From the NCBI GenBank assembly GCA_015501605.1, contig JADNRZ010000003.1:2170001-2234000 (forward strand): a DNA stretch of 64,000 bases, given 5' to 3'. Position 1 is the stretch's first letter; each line of letters starts with the position of its first letter. This stretch comes from Panaeolus papilionaceus (taxonomy: Eukaryota; Basidiomycota; Agaricomycetes; Agaricales). The position numbers and the translations under genes are program-made. The notes beneath the pieces were generated by a model. The model had not been told where the DNA came from. It made no database searches and saw only the letters and a list, made by a program, of their open reading frames with translations. Shown piece after piece: positions 11,607 through 23,082 of the stretch.

Positions 11607-12852
11607 TCATTGTTTCGACCTGGCGAACCACCCCTTCCATGGCCTCATCACACCATCCAGGATGCGACGGGTCATTGAGGGCATGGCTTTATCAATTTCC
11701 TGATAAAGGCGCTGTGCTGCGTCCTCGTAACCTTTAGGAGGGGCTCCATAGTCGTTGAATTGTTTGATAAACTTGGTCAGAATTTCGTGATTTTCGTGCT
11801 GATTTCTCTTCAGAATGTTTCGCAGATTCCTGTTGGTTCGAGCGTCTGGTTGTGCCAAATCGTCCTCGATGTTTCTCTTCTCCAGAAGCGCGTTCTCGAT
11901 CCGCTCATACAGATCTTGGTACAGCTGTGGTGTGCGAAATTCTAGGGTGAAAAAGCTTGTGTATTGGCCATCTACCACACCTGCGTCCAGGACCTGCAAT
12001 GCAGACAACCGAGTGTTTGCAAATTTCACAATCTTAGCACCTTCATTGATGAAGCCCTAGTTCAGAAGTACACATATCAATAGGCATTAATCATGGTCAA
12101 TCCACAGATGATGACATACCTTCAATTGCTTATCACATAACTGTTGAAAATTGGATTGCCCACGACTCAGCGCTCCTTCACTGTGAAGCATGTCCCACAT
12201 AGTGGTTACGAACATTAAATGCTTCAGCTCTGTCCTACCTGAAGGATTGAGAAGTTTTCGGAGCATTTCCAGTGTTTTCCGCTGTGTTCCTGGTAACCTT
12301 GTTCCGTTGATGGGTATGAGGTATAAAATTCTGACAAGTGGCCAGCTAATGGGACAAGAATTGGATGGGCCATCAATTCATCGGTTATTCATGATGAGTA
12401 TGCAAAAGGCTCACTGGTTCTGATTTAACCAAGCCTTCACCATGTCTAGAATCTCTTTCTCCGAGAATTTGCTGTCCGAAAACCCCGGGGTGTCGACAAG
12501 GGTGATTGGATATCTATCCAGCTTTGCGTTGACCACCGTGAATGCGCTGATGTGCTGAGTATAGCCAGCGAGTTGATTGCTACTCAGTGATAACTTTTGC
12601 GACGGCCCTGAGAGGGCTTCTAGAAACTGGGTATAAACCGGGTCAAGGGGCATGTTACGATACACAGGATACGCGACTTACACTACTTTTTCCGGCTCCA
12701 GTGGGTCCCAAGATTCTACAATTAGTTGAGAGATGTATGCTTGGAAGTCATATGGAGTAAGATGCCCACAGAACCACATAATGGAAACCACCAGTCTTGT
12801 ACTCCTGAAGCGAGATTTCCCCAGTAACCTTGATGTTTTTCAGATTTTCCAT
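11607..12852 (-). CDS. P-loop GTPase (AIG1-like), copy 1
   Basis: Five exons join in frame from the ATG at 12852. Exon 1 encodes MENLKNIKVTGEISL and ends ...HYVVL; exon 2 supplies LGPTGAGKSS, the Walker A/G1 motif; exon 3 has LSLSSNQLAGYTQ and the G3 motif LVDTPGFSDS; exon 4 has LYLIPINGTRLPG and FVTTMWDML, where a G4 motif is expected but not canonical; exon 5 is a helical C-terminus ending RSKQ. Introns have gtaagt, gtgagc or gtatgt donors. The protein is about 330 residues. It likely binds GTP; its cellular role is unknown. It is multi-copy in agaricomycetes. It shares its organisation with 23083-24557 and a fragment at 16.8-17.0 kb. Confidence 0.8.
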
Positions 12853-13078
12853 CACGAAACAGCTAGTAAATCGATTTGGCGTAATGATCAGAATAGGGAT
12901 ACACAGTGGGACGAGTTCGAGAACTGGGGGTTAACGAAGGTTAGCGTTGGTGGTTGAGAAGGAAGTGTCTCTCCTGCGACATAGTCATTATTTACGCGTG
13001 TGGCACACGAGGCGCCAGTTTTGGCAGCTGGAATGGTCTGGTGACACACTGAGGTGCTAATCTTATCTTTTAGTCGAT

Positions 13079-13320
13079 GTCATCCCATGCTCGGACGCAC
13101 GTAGCCAAAGACGGCGAAAGAATATGAACGAGGTCATCCCAATTCGCCCTCGGCACGTCCGTCCCGGAGCACACATAACTCCTCCGCAACGTCCTTAACA
13201 CACCCACAATCTCAGGAATGTGACCAATATGAAACCTCCGCAGTGTCCTCCGCAGCCTCCTTGCCAGGTACGCCGCGCACAGAAGGTTATAGACTTCCCA
13301 CCCAACACGCTTCCACTCGC
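13079..13320 (-). pseudogene. Conserved exon fragment (HIPEIV...NWDDLVHIL), copy 1
   Basis: On the minus strand the stretch reads ...GWEVYNLLCAAYLARRL, then RRFHIGHIPEIVGV, then RANWDDLVHILSPSL without a stop. A nearly identical stretch is at 24780-25015, and diverged versions of the FHTSHVPEIV and NWDDV phrases occur in R2 at 3.75-3.99, 18.0 and 20.5 kb. No start or flanking exons are found, so it is treated as a fragment of a dispersed gene family of unknown function. Confidence 0.5.
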
Positions 13321-13390
13321 ATCAGACAAAAATAAAAAATAAGCAACACATGAAAAAGGCAAAAATTTTAAGCTGGATAATGAGAATGAA

Positions 13391-13463
13391 TTCCTTCTAG
13401 CCGACTCGAACGACTGACCTCGTCATTACTAGTGACGCGCTCTACCAACTGAGCTAAGAAGGA
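13391..13463 (-). tRNA. tRNA-Thr (anticodon AGT)
   Basis: The 73-base minus-strand gene folds as a full cloverleaf: acceptor TCCTTCT/AGAAGGA with discriminator A, D arm GCTC..GAGC, anticodon stem CGTCA/TGACG with loop CTAGTAA (AGT), and T arm AGTCG/CGGCT around TTCGAGT. There is no intron. It lies between the exon fragment and the GDA1 copy, as in unit 2, where the tRNA is broken. Confidence 0.9.
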
Positions 13464-13796
13464 TATGTTAGGCTTGAGCTTTTGGCGTTGACGTGGCACC
13501 TGGATTGTATATGCATGGTGCGGTAAGCAGGCACCGTAACCGAGGGCTGGATGGACTGGGAAGCCTGCGATAAGGATGCTCGAGGTAGGATGACATCCAG
13601 AGGTATGTGAAAAAATATGATTGTATAATGATTAAACCAACTTTCTACGCACATCCGCGAGCCGACGAATCAAATGATTAAGTGATAAATACCAAAAGAG
13701 CTCCATCGAAATACCAAGTCCATCCGCCCATCCTTCCGTCAGTCCACCTCTAACTATCAACCTCCAACCCAACCACCCCCACCACCGGCACCCATT

Positions 13797-16004
13797 TTAA
13801 ACCCGACACTTCACCTCCCCATCCAACGCACTAATAGCCGCACCAAGACACCACCCCAACTCTGTCCCCTCCACCTGCTTCCCCACCCTCACCTTGCGCT
13901 CATCCCCAAACTCATACCCCAGCCTCAAGAGCGCATGCATAAACGTCATATCCAAACACCACTCTGGCCTCCCCTCCAGCTCTTCGAGGAGCTTGGGGTT
14001 CTTGCTCCACCCCTCTTTGTCCCACCCTGCGCGGCCGGCGCAGAGGGACGAAGCGAGAGAGGGGAGGGTGGAGATGGGGAGGTTGTTCAATGAGGAGGGG
14101 GAAGAGGGGGAGGTGGGTGGCAGGAGCGGTTCGATGCGGTCGTAGAAGTAAGAGAGAAGCAGGACTTTGCCGTGTTTGAATGTGTCGAGGAAGGAGGGCT
14201 GGTAGACGCCGTTGAACGAGCATGGTTTAGTCTCGCAGATCCTGTTGACATCACATAATCGTCAGTCAAAGTTCGCCTCAAAGAGAGAAAAACAGGGGAC
14301 ACTCACGCATCCTTCGCAAGCACCAATGCCATAACCCTCTGACACGCCTCAAAGCTACCAACATCACCACCATACATCAACACCTTGCCATCCTTCCTCC
14401 TCTCCTCATCAAAATATTCAACCTCCCTCTCCGTCCCCTTGGCCAAACACGGGTTCGAAACGCGCCTCTGTGTACTATCCTTCACATCACTCCCCGGCCT
14501 AATCGAATCCATAAACTCCACCAACGCATGCAAATGCCTCCGCGCCTGCATCAACCCATACCCCAAATACGAATGCTGGTACAGGACATACTTCTCCCCT
14601 CCAAACTTCAAATCATACTTATGTTCCCCTCCTCCAACCCCTTGTCGCTCTTCGTATCCCGAAACTCAGGCTTGAACACAATCTGCGTAGACGCGCCGCC
14701 GAGATACAGGACCGCATAGGTCTCCTTGCCCTTGTCCGATGTCGACTTCACCCCGCCACCGATCGTTCCAAGGAGATAGTTCGCCGTAATCCACGCGTAC
14801 ACCCCTCATCCTTCCCATCCATCACCGTCACCACGCCCTCCTTCGGCACGCTAAACGGATACTCATCCCTCAGCCTCTTCTCCACCGCTCCCAAAATATC
14901 ATCAGCCTCCTTCTGGCCTAGCAACCTCAACCCAGCCGTCGCCTTCACCCATACCCCCGTGCAAGCCCACATAGCCCTCGGCACCACCTTTGTCGCTTCA
15001 TCCAGCAACTCATCAAGGGACATCGCCGCTTCCAGTGGTCGCCCAGAGAAGGAGGACAGCCCCTTCTGGTTCTTAACGAACACCTCGTACTCGTAGGACG
15101 GGGAGGCGCCGCAATTGTTGAATTTGTAGATATGAATCCTCGACCCCGTTGATCCGGCATCAATCATAAGCGACCACTGCACAAGCGTTGATTTAGACGA
15201 ATGCGGGATAGTACAATACGGCACCGAAGAACGATTAGGGTCCGTGTCGAATGTGAGTGGTTTCTCCGTATCGTGTTAGGCGTAGTATGCGTAGGCGGAG
15301 GATCAATCTTCTTTGGAGGTGATGTGTATGCAGGACGGGTCGTCGGTCCTCCAGCATGGATAGGCGGCTGCTCAATTCCATCTATATCATCGTCATACGG
15401 AGTGCCTATTCCACCATCCCCAATCAGCCCCCCTCAAAATTCAAATAAAAGACGGGAAAACTCACTTTTATCCCCCCACCCAATCTTCTCCTTCAACTCT
15501 CCCCTCCTAAGGCCCACAATCTACACCAACCCAATAATCACCACGGCAGCAATCACAAATCGCTGCCACGTGGAGTATTTGCGCTTTGACAGTCGCGAGG
15601 GGCCGTGGCCGCCTTCAAGGCGCTCATAGTTAGAGGAGCGGGGTGACAGGAGCATTGTTATAAATTGGAAACCGAGGAAGAGCGGGTGTGCGAGTGGGAG
15701 TGTGAGGTTTTAGAATATGGCGGTGAGTGCGAAGTTTTGGAGTTTTGTTGAGAAGAACGAGAAGACTGCGCTTAAGAGAGAGAGAACGACGAGAACCCAG
15801 AATGTGTAAAATCAAGTGGGGCAGGGCGGGGCTGATGAGGCAGCTGAGGTTGTACCGCAGGGAGTAGAGCCGGAAGCAGTGGTGGGAGTTGGAGGTAGCG
15901 TTGGTGGTGGTGGAGGTAGACGACGTGGAATTGTTTGAAGCTGAAGGAGTGATTGGAGTTGAAGAATCCAGACGAGGGTCGATATCAGGTTCAGAACGTA
16001 TTAT
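13797..16004 (-). pseudogene. GDA1/CD39 nucleoside phosphatase, decayed copy 1
   Basis: It has the same exons as 25470-27652 but is damaged. The start codon is ATA (16002-16004). About 60 bases of the Ser/Thr-rich N-terminus are missing near 15870. One C is lost near 14806, shifting frame right after MDGKDEG, within the third apyrase region. The fourth apyrase motif LDLGGAST reads LYLGGAST, changing the Asp. It also has the frame slip near 14625 shared with copy 2. The first motif DAGSTGSRIH, ATAGLRLL and ELGWCLGA survive. Clearly a pseudogene. Confidence 0.85.
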
Positions 16005-16254
16005 GCAGCTGGTCGATGATCACTTTTCTGAGCTTTGCGCAAGTTTTTGGATTGTCGGCGTCGGCGGTGTTGTTCTTCAATGTCGAAAATCCAGGAAATT
16101 CAGAATAAGACGTGGGATTTTAGAAGAAGGAACCAAGAGAGGCCTTATGCATCAATAATCAGGCCAATTCCTATTTAAAGAGTCTTTAAATATGACGTTT
16201 AGGTCGGCGATGAGGACGATGAGGGGTGGACTTGAATGTGGGTAATGTGAAAGA

Positions 16255-16799
16255 AGGCTAGTCATGGTCAAGAGCAGTTGTCACAGATAATAGAAAACAT
16301 AACAAGGGAAGAAACGGAATAGGAACCCGAGGAATAAGTGCAAGGCGCACGGCGAGTGAGTCCAAGCAAACACTGTCGATGGTTCTTCCTGTCAATTGAC
16401 GCGTTCAACTTCAAGTTGAAGTTGTGGTGTGACTTTGACGTCACGTGGGCGTGCCAGTTATCCGTCACAGATGTCAGTAGGGACAATATCACCTCCTCGC
16501 ATTCCTGAACATCGCTTTGTTGCTTAAAGTTTATTCATTCGTTTTCTTCAGTTTTAGTGGACCCCACCGAAACTTTTCCTTGTAGATAGGTACAGGAAGC
16601 AGGAAGCAGGAAGCAAGAAGCAGGAAGCTATCTCTTGAACTTTTTCACAACGTGTGAGTTTCGCGTTTCGCTTCCAATGTAATTACTGCTCCCATACGAG
16701 GCGCACATGTTGCTATAATTTGACAACAGATGGAGATAATCACGACCACGAAAACGAGCTGAGGCGTCCCATCGTGGCCCTACCTGTATGATTGCATCT
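16255..16799. repeat. Repeat R3, unit 1, with AGGAAGC microsatellite
   Basis: It matches 18770-19330 and 27900-28440. It holds TGACGTCACGTGG near 16436 (a CRE-like palindrome overlapping a CACGTG E-box; probably incidental) and a 7-base tandem repeat of AGGAAGC at 16597-16628. No gene is seen from 16005 to 16799. Similarity stops abruptly at TGATTGCAT near 16799, where the GTPase fragment begins, marking a rearrangement junction. Confidence 0.7.
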
Positions 16800-17017
16800 A
16801 TAGCCAGCGAGTTGATCACTACTGAGTGACCCAGTGGATCCTAGGATACTACAATCAGTTCAGCAATTTATGTTTGAAAGTCAAGTGGGGCAAAATACCA
16901 ACAGAACCACACGATGTTTAGGACCAGTCATGGTGTACAGGTCCGTGTGAGTGACGACGAGCTCTAAAGGCCGGAGAGAGATTTCTCCCGTAACCTTTAT
17001 GTTTTTCAGATTCTCCA
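16800..17017 (-). pseudogene. Truncated P-loop GTPase fragment, copy 3
   Basis: Exon 1 is recognisable from the ATG at 17017 (MENLKNIKVTGEISLRP). The following exon is internally deleted: the Walker A lysine region is gone and the reading jumps to SSDQLAGY before meeting R3. The upstream 17018-17230 resembles the region upstream of the two intact copies. It cannot encode a working G domain. Confidence 0.8.
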
Positions 17018-17479
17018 TAATGTCAGAGGGAGTAAATGGGTTTCCTGTAAAGGTCAGAATAGGGATACACAACGAAATGAGTTCGAATTCTGAGGGGTTC
17101 ACGAAGGTTGGACCTTAGTGTTGGTGGTTGAGAAGACAGTGTCCCACTGACGACGTGGTCGTTATCAAGATCGAGGTTCAGCACCTGGGAAGATCTCGTG
17201 CCAAAGGACTGATGCACTAATCTGATGTTTTAGTAGCTGTCACTAATGAGAAGGTTGATCATATAGCCACCATCCGACATATTCTTTCAACTATGCGAGG
17301 CCATGTAGTCGGGTACCAACCACAACGGATTCGAAGAGCGAGGAGGTTTTGAGCAGCCGGAGTGGATATCAGCGTGTTCGGCTGTAAGGCAACTGCGTCA
17401 ATTTAGTTACCTAAAGTTGGATCGCGAACCACAGCTGTATCTACGCCCAGTCACCTTTAGAGTACATAAGGAGAGCTCG

Positions 17480-18240
17480 CATAAAGCAGTTTTAATCAAT
17501 TCAGGTGTATGAAATTCAATGCTACATAATATCTACCTCAATTCGACTAAGTCAAGAAAAACTCGACATCCTCGCCTCCAACTGAAACATCAACGTTCGA
17601 CGCCCACTCTCCTTCTACATCTTCTCTCGATTCCCTCAAATCTACCATTACCACCTTCCCCACCATCCCCACCATCCCCACATCATCACAATGTACATCC
17701 CATCCCCCCATCGGTTCCACACTCCACTTCCTCCCTTCACCTTCACCATCACCTTCACCTTCACCTTCACTATTGGTGCCGTTCATACTCCCGTATTCAA
17801 CCTCGCTGTCCGATGAATAATGATATGATGAACACTCCCATTCTACCTCTGAAGACCCAGCATCGTTGGGTACGCCATTACCGCTACGGCCCTACCCCTC
17901 CGTCGACTGCTTATACTCGAACCATCACCCATATGTCCACCCACACTTGACGCTATACACCTCCTCCTGTCCCTCTCGCTCTCCATCGCAACAGGCCACA
18001 CCGAAATCAGCTCCACGTCCTCCTAACCAATAAATCTGTTGTTGACGACGTCATCCCAATTTACCCTCCCCACGGCCAGTTCGAAACAATCAAAGGACCG
18101 CTCAACCTGAACTCCAAGACGAGTCAAGGGAGGCATAAAACAGACCAAAGATGAGGGGAATGAGTATGAAGCCTCCAACAAACAGCAAAACATGATGAGA
18201 ACGCGAAGCGCACAATAAAAGGAAATTCCAAATTCCAATC
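17480..18240. repeat. Repeat R2, partial third copy
   Basis: It resembles 19975-20560, sharing ACTCGACAT.CTC.CCTCC.AC, TTCCACACTCCAC, and the CAATTYACCCTCCCCA segment that encodes a NWDDV phrase on the minus strand near 18045. It contains TTCACC trinucleotide-like repeats near 17740-17770. 17231-17479 shows nothing I can name. Confidence 0.55.
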
Positions 18241-18769
18241 TCGAAAAATAAGCAAATCACTCACTGCTCCTTTCCATAACAAAACTCAACACCTTCACCC
18301 TTCCCACTATCTCTCTCACATACCTCCCGCTCCAGATATCGCCTAGATCGAGAAAGGCGTGCTACGTTGACTGGACCTGTACATGCCGATCAACACTTGA
18401 TAGCCTTGTACGCGCTGAGCAATACTCGCTGATCCAGGAGGCGTCACATTGGAGCCCAGGATTCTCGAATACGTGCACACTCGCCAGGAGCTCGCGAATT
18501 GCGGTGTGTCTAAATGAATGAATGAGGAGGGAGCGGGTTTTCATGCTCTGTGCATCGTTGTTTGTGATGGCGGCGGAGAGGACAGATAGGGCCGGTTCAT
18601 TGCGGATTTCGCGAGTGTGGAAGTGTAGGGATAAGCGGAGGGGTTCTATAAAGAGAAACCGTGTGAGTGAGTACTCATGCTAAGAGCTGATGAAAGCCAG
18701 GATAGAATGGGAGATGAGACGTACACTGGAAATAACCGACCACACCTGAACTGCTCGTCAGTCTCTCCT
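18241..18769 (-). other. Unassigned stretch with a possible coding remnant
   Basis: From about 18650 to 18362 the minus strand is open and reads ...REIRNEPALSVLSAAI... into MKTRSLLIHSFRHTAIREL and onwards. It has no recognised domain, and no clear start or splice partners. It may be a gene fragment carried between the duplication units. Low confidence. Confidence 0.25.
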
Positions 18770-19700
18770 AGTCATGGTCAAGAGCAGTTGTCACATATAA
18801 TAGAAAAAATAACAAGGGAAGAAAGGAAATAGAAATCCCAAGAATAAATGAGAGACACATGACGAGTCAGTGTAAGCAAGCATTGTGGATGATCCTTCCT
18901 GTCAATGGACGCGTTCAAGTTGAAGTTGAAACGTTGAAGTTGCCGTGCGGCGTTGACGTCACGTGGTCGTGCCAGTACTCCGTCACAGACAATATCACCT
19001 CCTCGCATTCCTGAACATCGCTTTCTTGCTTAAAGTTTATTCATTCAACTTCTTTACTTTTATTTGGATCCCGTCCACTCTTTTTCTTGTAGACATGTGC
19101 AGGAAGCAGGAAGCAGGAAGCAGGAAGCAAGAAGCTATCCCTTGAAATGTCTCACAATGCAAGTTTCACGTTTTGCTTCCAATATAATGCTCCCATACGA
19201 GGCACACATGTTGCTATAATTTGACAACTGATGGAGAGAATCACGACCACAAAAATGAGCTGAGGCTTCCCATGGTGGCCCCTACATGTATGATTGCATC
19301 AGCCAAGGTCAAACCATCAACGACACTCAATTGGGGATTTCGATACTCACCGGAGCGATAACGCGTGCGTCGGGAGTTTCTGCAGAAAATGAGTGACAGC
19401 ACCGAAGTTACTAGGGCACGACGAGCTGGTGGGATGGAAAGGGATGGTAATGACACCTCGTACGCGTTCGTGGGTGAGATTAAGGAGACGAAGGGAGTGT
19501 ATGTGAACAGAGGCGAAAACGACGACGAAGAAGATGAAATAAATGAAAGAAAATATGAAAAGAGGTGCCCAAGGCATCTGATGACGACAAACGACGAAAC
19601 GAAGACACGAGATACGAGATACGACCCCTACTGGAGGCTTCATATTGTTTGTACACTATGTACATTGTATATGTACAGATACGAACAACCATAGAAAATT
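18770..19700. repeat. Repeat R3, third copy, with AGGAAGC microsatellite
   Basis: It matches 16255-16799 and 27900-28640, including TGACGTCACGTGG near 18955 and four tandem AGGAAGC units near 19099-19134. Its right part (19340-19640) also resembles 28500-28625. No gene is supported; open frames here are shadows of biased composition. 19701-19879 is AT-rich and featureless. Confidence 0.65.
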
Positions 19701-19879
19701 AGAAATCGAAACGGAATTCAAAGAAACGTCCAAGAGTAAGAAATGAGTGAAAAAAAATAAGCTAAGAAAACACCGAGAACAACTGCGATGAGCGATAAGA
19801 CAAAGGTTAGACGTACGAGCGATGCTAACAGTGCAACTCAGGAAACGAAGAGAGGAATAAAGGGAATCAATTACTCTAG

Positions 19880-22770
19880 TTGTTCCTTCAAAGGAATTTA
19901 GAAATAAGAAATCGGACTGTATTAAATGTGCGACAGGATAATCATTTGAACAAGCATAAATCAACTAACTCGACAAAATTCGACATTCTCACCTCCCACA
20001 GGAACATCAACGCTCACCCACCCTGTTCCTCTCCTCTCGTTTCCATTGCACGTCCCTATCCTCCAGCTCCGCTACCACGCTCCCCACATTCATCTACATC
20101 ATCGCAATATGCATCCCTCCCACCCATTGATTCCACACTCCACATCGTCCCTTCGCGTTCACCTTGACTCTCGGTGCCGTAGATACTCTCATAATCAACC
20201 TCAATATCCGAAGAGTAGTGGTCTGAGGAGTACTTCCATCTATCTCCGGGGACCCACCATCACCGTCGTCTCTATACACCACGATTCGATGTGTCGTCAA
20301 CTCCCCATTCGTAGTTCCACCTTTACTCCTACCCTTTCGTCGACCACTCATCCTTGACCCTGCCCCCAAACCTCCATTCACACTTGACCATACACTCCTC
20401 TTCCTCTTCCTATCTCTCTCCCTCACAACAGGCGACACCGGACTCAGCTCCTCCATCCCCTCAATCGCACTCCTCACCAGCCTATGGGAGTGCGGTGGAC
20501 GTCGTCCCAATTCACCCTCCCCATGTCCACTTCGAAGCAATCGAATTTCAGGTCGATAAGGATGAGATGGATGCTATTCCCCCTCCCCGACTGTGTGTGT
20601 GACATCCTGCATCCCACCATAATGTCCCCTATACAACGAACCCCTGTCAACGCCCTCAACACGCCCAAATCTCTGTATGAAACTTCCCTAGCCTCCCCTC
20701 ACCTCTCGCTTGGTTCATTCCCCCCTCAAAACCATCGAAATCCGGCGATGCAGGCACAGAGCGCATCCTCGAGATGGATAGCCACACAGCGGAATGGGGT
20801 AAGGCTGGGGCAGGGGAAGGTGGTGGATAGGCATGATTTCGGCACGTGGTCGGGGAGGAAAGCAACTACGGAGCGCAACGAGGAGGGAGTGGTAGGCAAG
20901 TGGGGTTGGATTTGAGATGGTGGTGGTAGGCGTATGGGGAGGAGGTTGACTTGGATAGGGTAGAAATGATGCTAAGGAATGGCTAAGGGAACGAAAGCGA
21001 GGTATATGCGCTCTCAAATGTAGCCCCAAGACGTAAACTTGACGGTAAAGATAAAGGCGGGAAATACGGTGGCAAAAAAGGCAGCCCCGACATCTTCTAC
21101 AACCGAGAGCGGGATGAGAGAGCGAAGCGGTTAAACATGTAGACAAGGTCAAGAAATACGGAAAGGAGAAGCTTCATGAGATGTCACGAGAGCCGGAGAA
21201 TGACATGAACACTAAAGGATGGCCCGAAAGTGAGAGCGTAGTCGAACAGTATTCGCGCCATGGAGGAGAAGGAGGAAGAAGAACACACAACGCAGGACGA
21301 CATCACGGAGAGGAGAACGTCCACTGCCGCACTGGGAAAAACAAAGAAGGTGAACAAACATCATTAATCATGTTCAAAGACGACATCACAGTCAAAAATG
21401 ACACGCTACCGGCGCAAACCATGATGCGTTGCAAATCGCAACTGTGAGACAAAAAACTACGACCAGTCCTGAGCCAGAACGCAATGCGTTCAACTTCGGG
21501 ACGGGTTGCAAAGCCTGAAAAAAAGGAAAGACGAAAGGGAGTAAAAAGATGAATGAATGAATGAGAACTGACCTGCATGACGATGAGATAAAACGCGAAC
21601 TCAAGTCAATGGGTGCACCAGATACCAACAGCGGAGGATGACGAGAAGTTGGAGAAGAGATCACGGTCTCGGCTTGCCCTGGCAAATTGAAGCGCAGAAA
21701 TAAAAATTCAAAGGGAGAGTCATGTCGGAAGAATGAGAAAGAGCTTCAGCCCACGACCAAACCGATACGGAGTGAAATATTCTGTCCAGTGATGAACAAC
21801 CAGTGAAAGGGAAGGAAAACAAGATGAAAGGGAAGAGGGCAAGAAAAACAGAACCCAGAGGAAGGAACACAACGCCCGAGGTCATCCGCAGATGGGGCAG
21901 GGTTAGGCCACTTCAAGATGGGTCCAGCACCGCATGGCTCAATGTGGATGTAATGCAGTGGATATGGACGGGGTGGTACGTCCGAGTCTGCGTCAAGAGA
22001 GGGTGCGAATGGGGTGCAAGAGGAGGAGTAAGATGGGAGAGGAAATGGAAGAATGAATGTGGGTGCTGAGAGATGTGAGAGCGCTGAGCTCGTTCCAACT
22101 GAACCCAATCCAATGACGACATCAACGAACTGGCCTCCCTCTCCTTGTCCTTTCCTTTAGCTGTCGTGTGACCATCCCTCAACGAAGTCCCTCATGCCAA
22201 TTCCATGCTGTTGTCGAGAAGGTGTCTTCCTTGGTGGATGAGTGGGAGGGTGAGTAAAGACAGGTCGTTGTTGTTGCTCGTAAAGAAGCAACAACGTCAT
22301 CGTCACCCAAGTTCAATTGAACGCGAATCAACTGATTTTATGTCACGTGAGCGCGCTATCATACCCTCATGCATGATGCTCGCGATTTCCTCTCGCCCTG
22401 CCCCTCGTGTGCCCCTCGCTCGTTTAAAGCTATGGCAAAAGGAGGAAAATAAATGGAACGTCCAAGTGTAAGAAATGTGTCAAAAATTAAGCTGAAAAAA
22501 CACCCAGCATCGCTGAGATGAGTGACAAGATGAAGAGTGTGTAAATGGGTGACACCAGACGCGCGAACGCTGAACTGAGGCTGAGAGAAATAAAAAGAAA
22601 ATGACAGAAAATGTCGGGTGATGGGCGCATTGGCACTCATATTCTTTGTCGTGGTTTAACCCCCAACTTGATATGCCAGTTAGTTCACAGATCCTTGGGC
22701 TTAAATGAATCATCAGCTCCGCTGCATTTATATCTGGCATGGATTATATTCGAGTCGGGACCACACTCGG
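19880..22770. repeat. Repeat R2, unit 2 (uninterrupted copy)
   Basis: This is the reference copy of R2, continuous where unit 1 is split by the retroelement. The undisturbed target lies near 21690-21710 (TTGAAGCGCAGAAATAAA). Minus-strand phrases such as RVNWDDVHR (20500) recall a dispersed gene family, but there is no intact gene. The duplication continues directly into the GTPase copy at 23083. Confidence 0.7.
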
Positions 22771-23082
22771 CTACATGCTGTAGTATGTACACACGCTCAA
22801 TATCGTTAGCAAGTTTTTTGTCTCCATTGATCACTATCATCTTTTTTCATCGAGTGTAATTTAGCTATCACGGTTATAGCAGACGAGAATATGGGTACAG
22901 GGAGTCGAATCAGGACATGACATTCAAACATTGGAAGATTGTGATCCAGTAATTCAATAATAAGTTGGTACGACATAGATAGAGAGTGACATCTGATTCA
23001 GTAAGTCATAGAAACGACGGAAAAATCAACGGAAAATAAGAGTACCACTATAACTAGCTAAACCGCAACCCCAGAGAGCGCT

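Noticed and set aside
16436..16450. TGACGTCACGTGG as a regulatory element
   Set aside because: It recurs in all three R3 copies, so it is more simply part of the repeat; no adjacent gene makes a regulatory role supportable.
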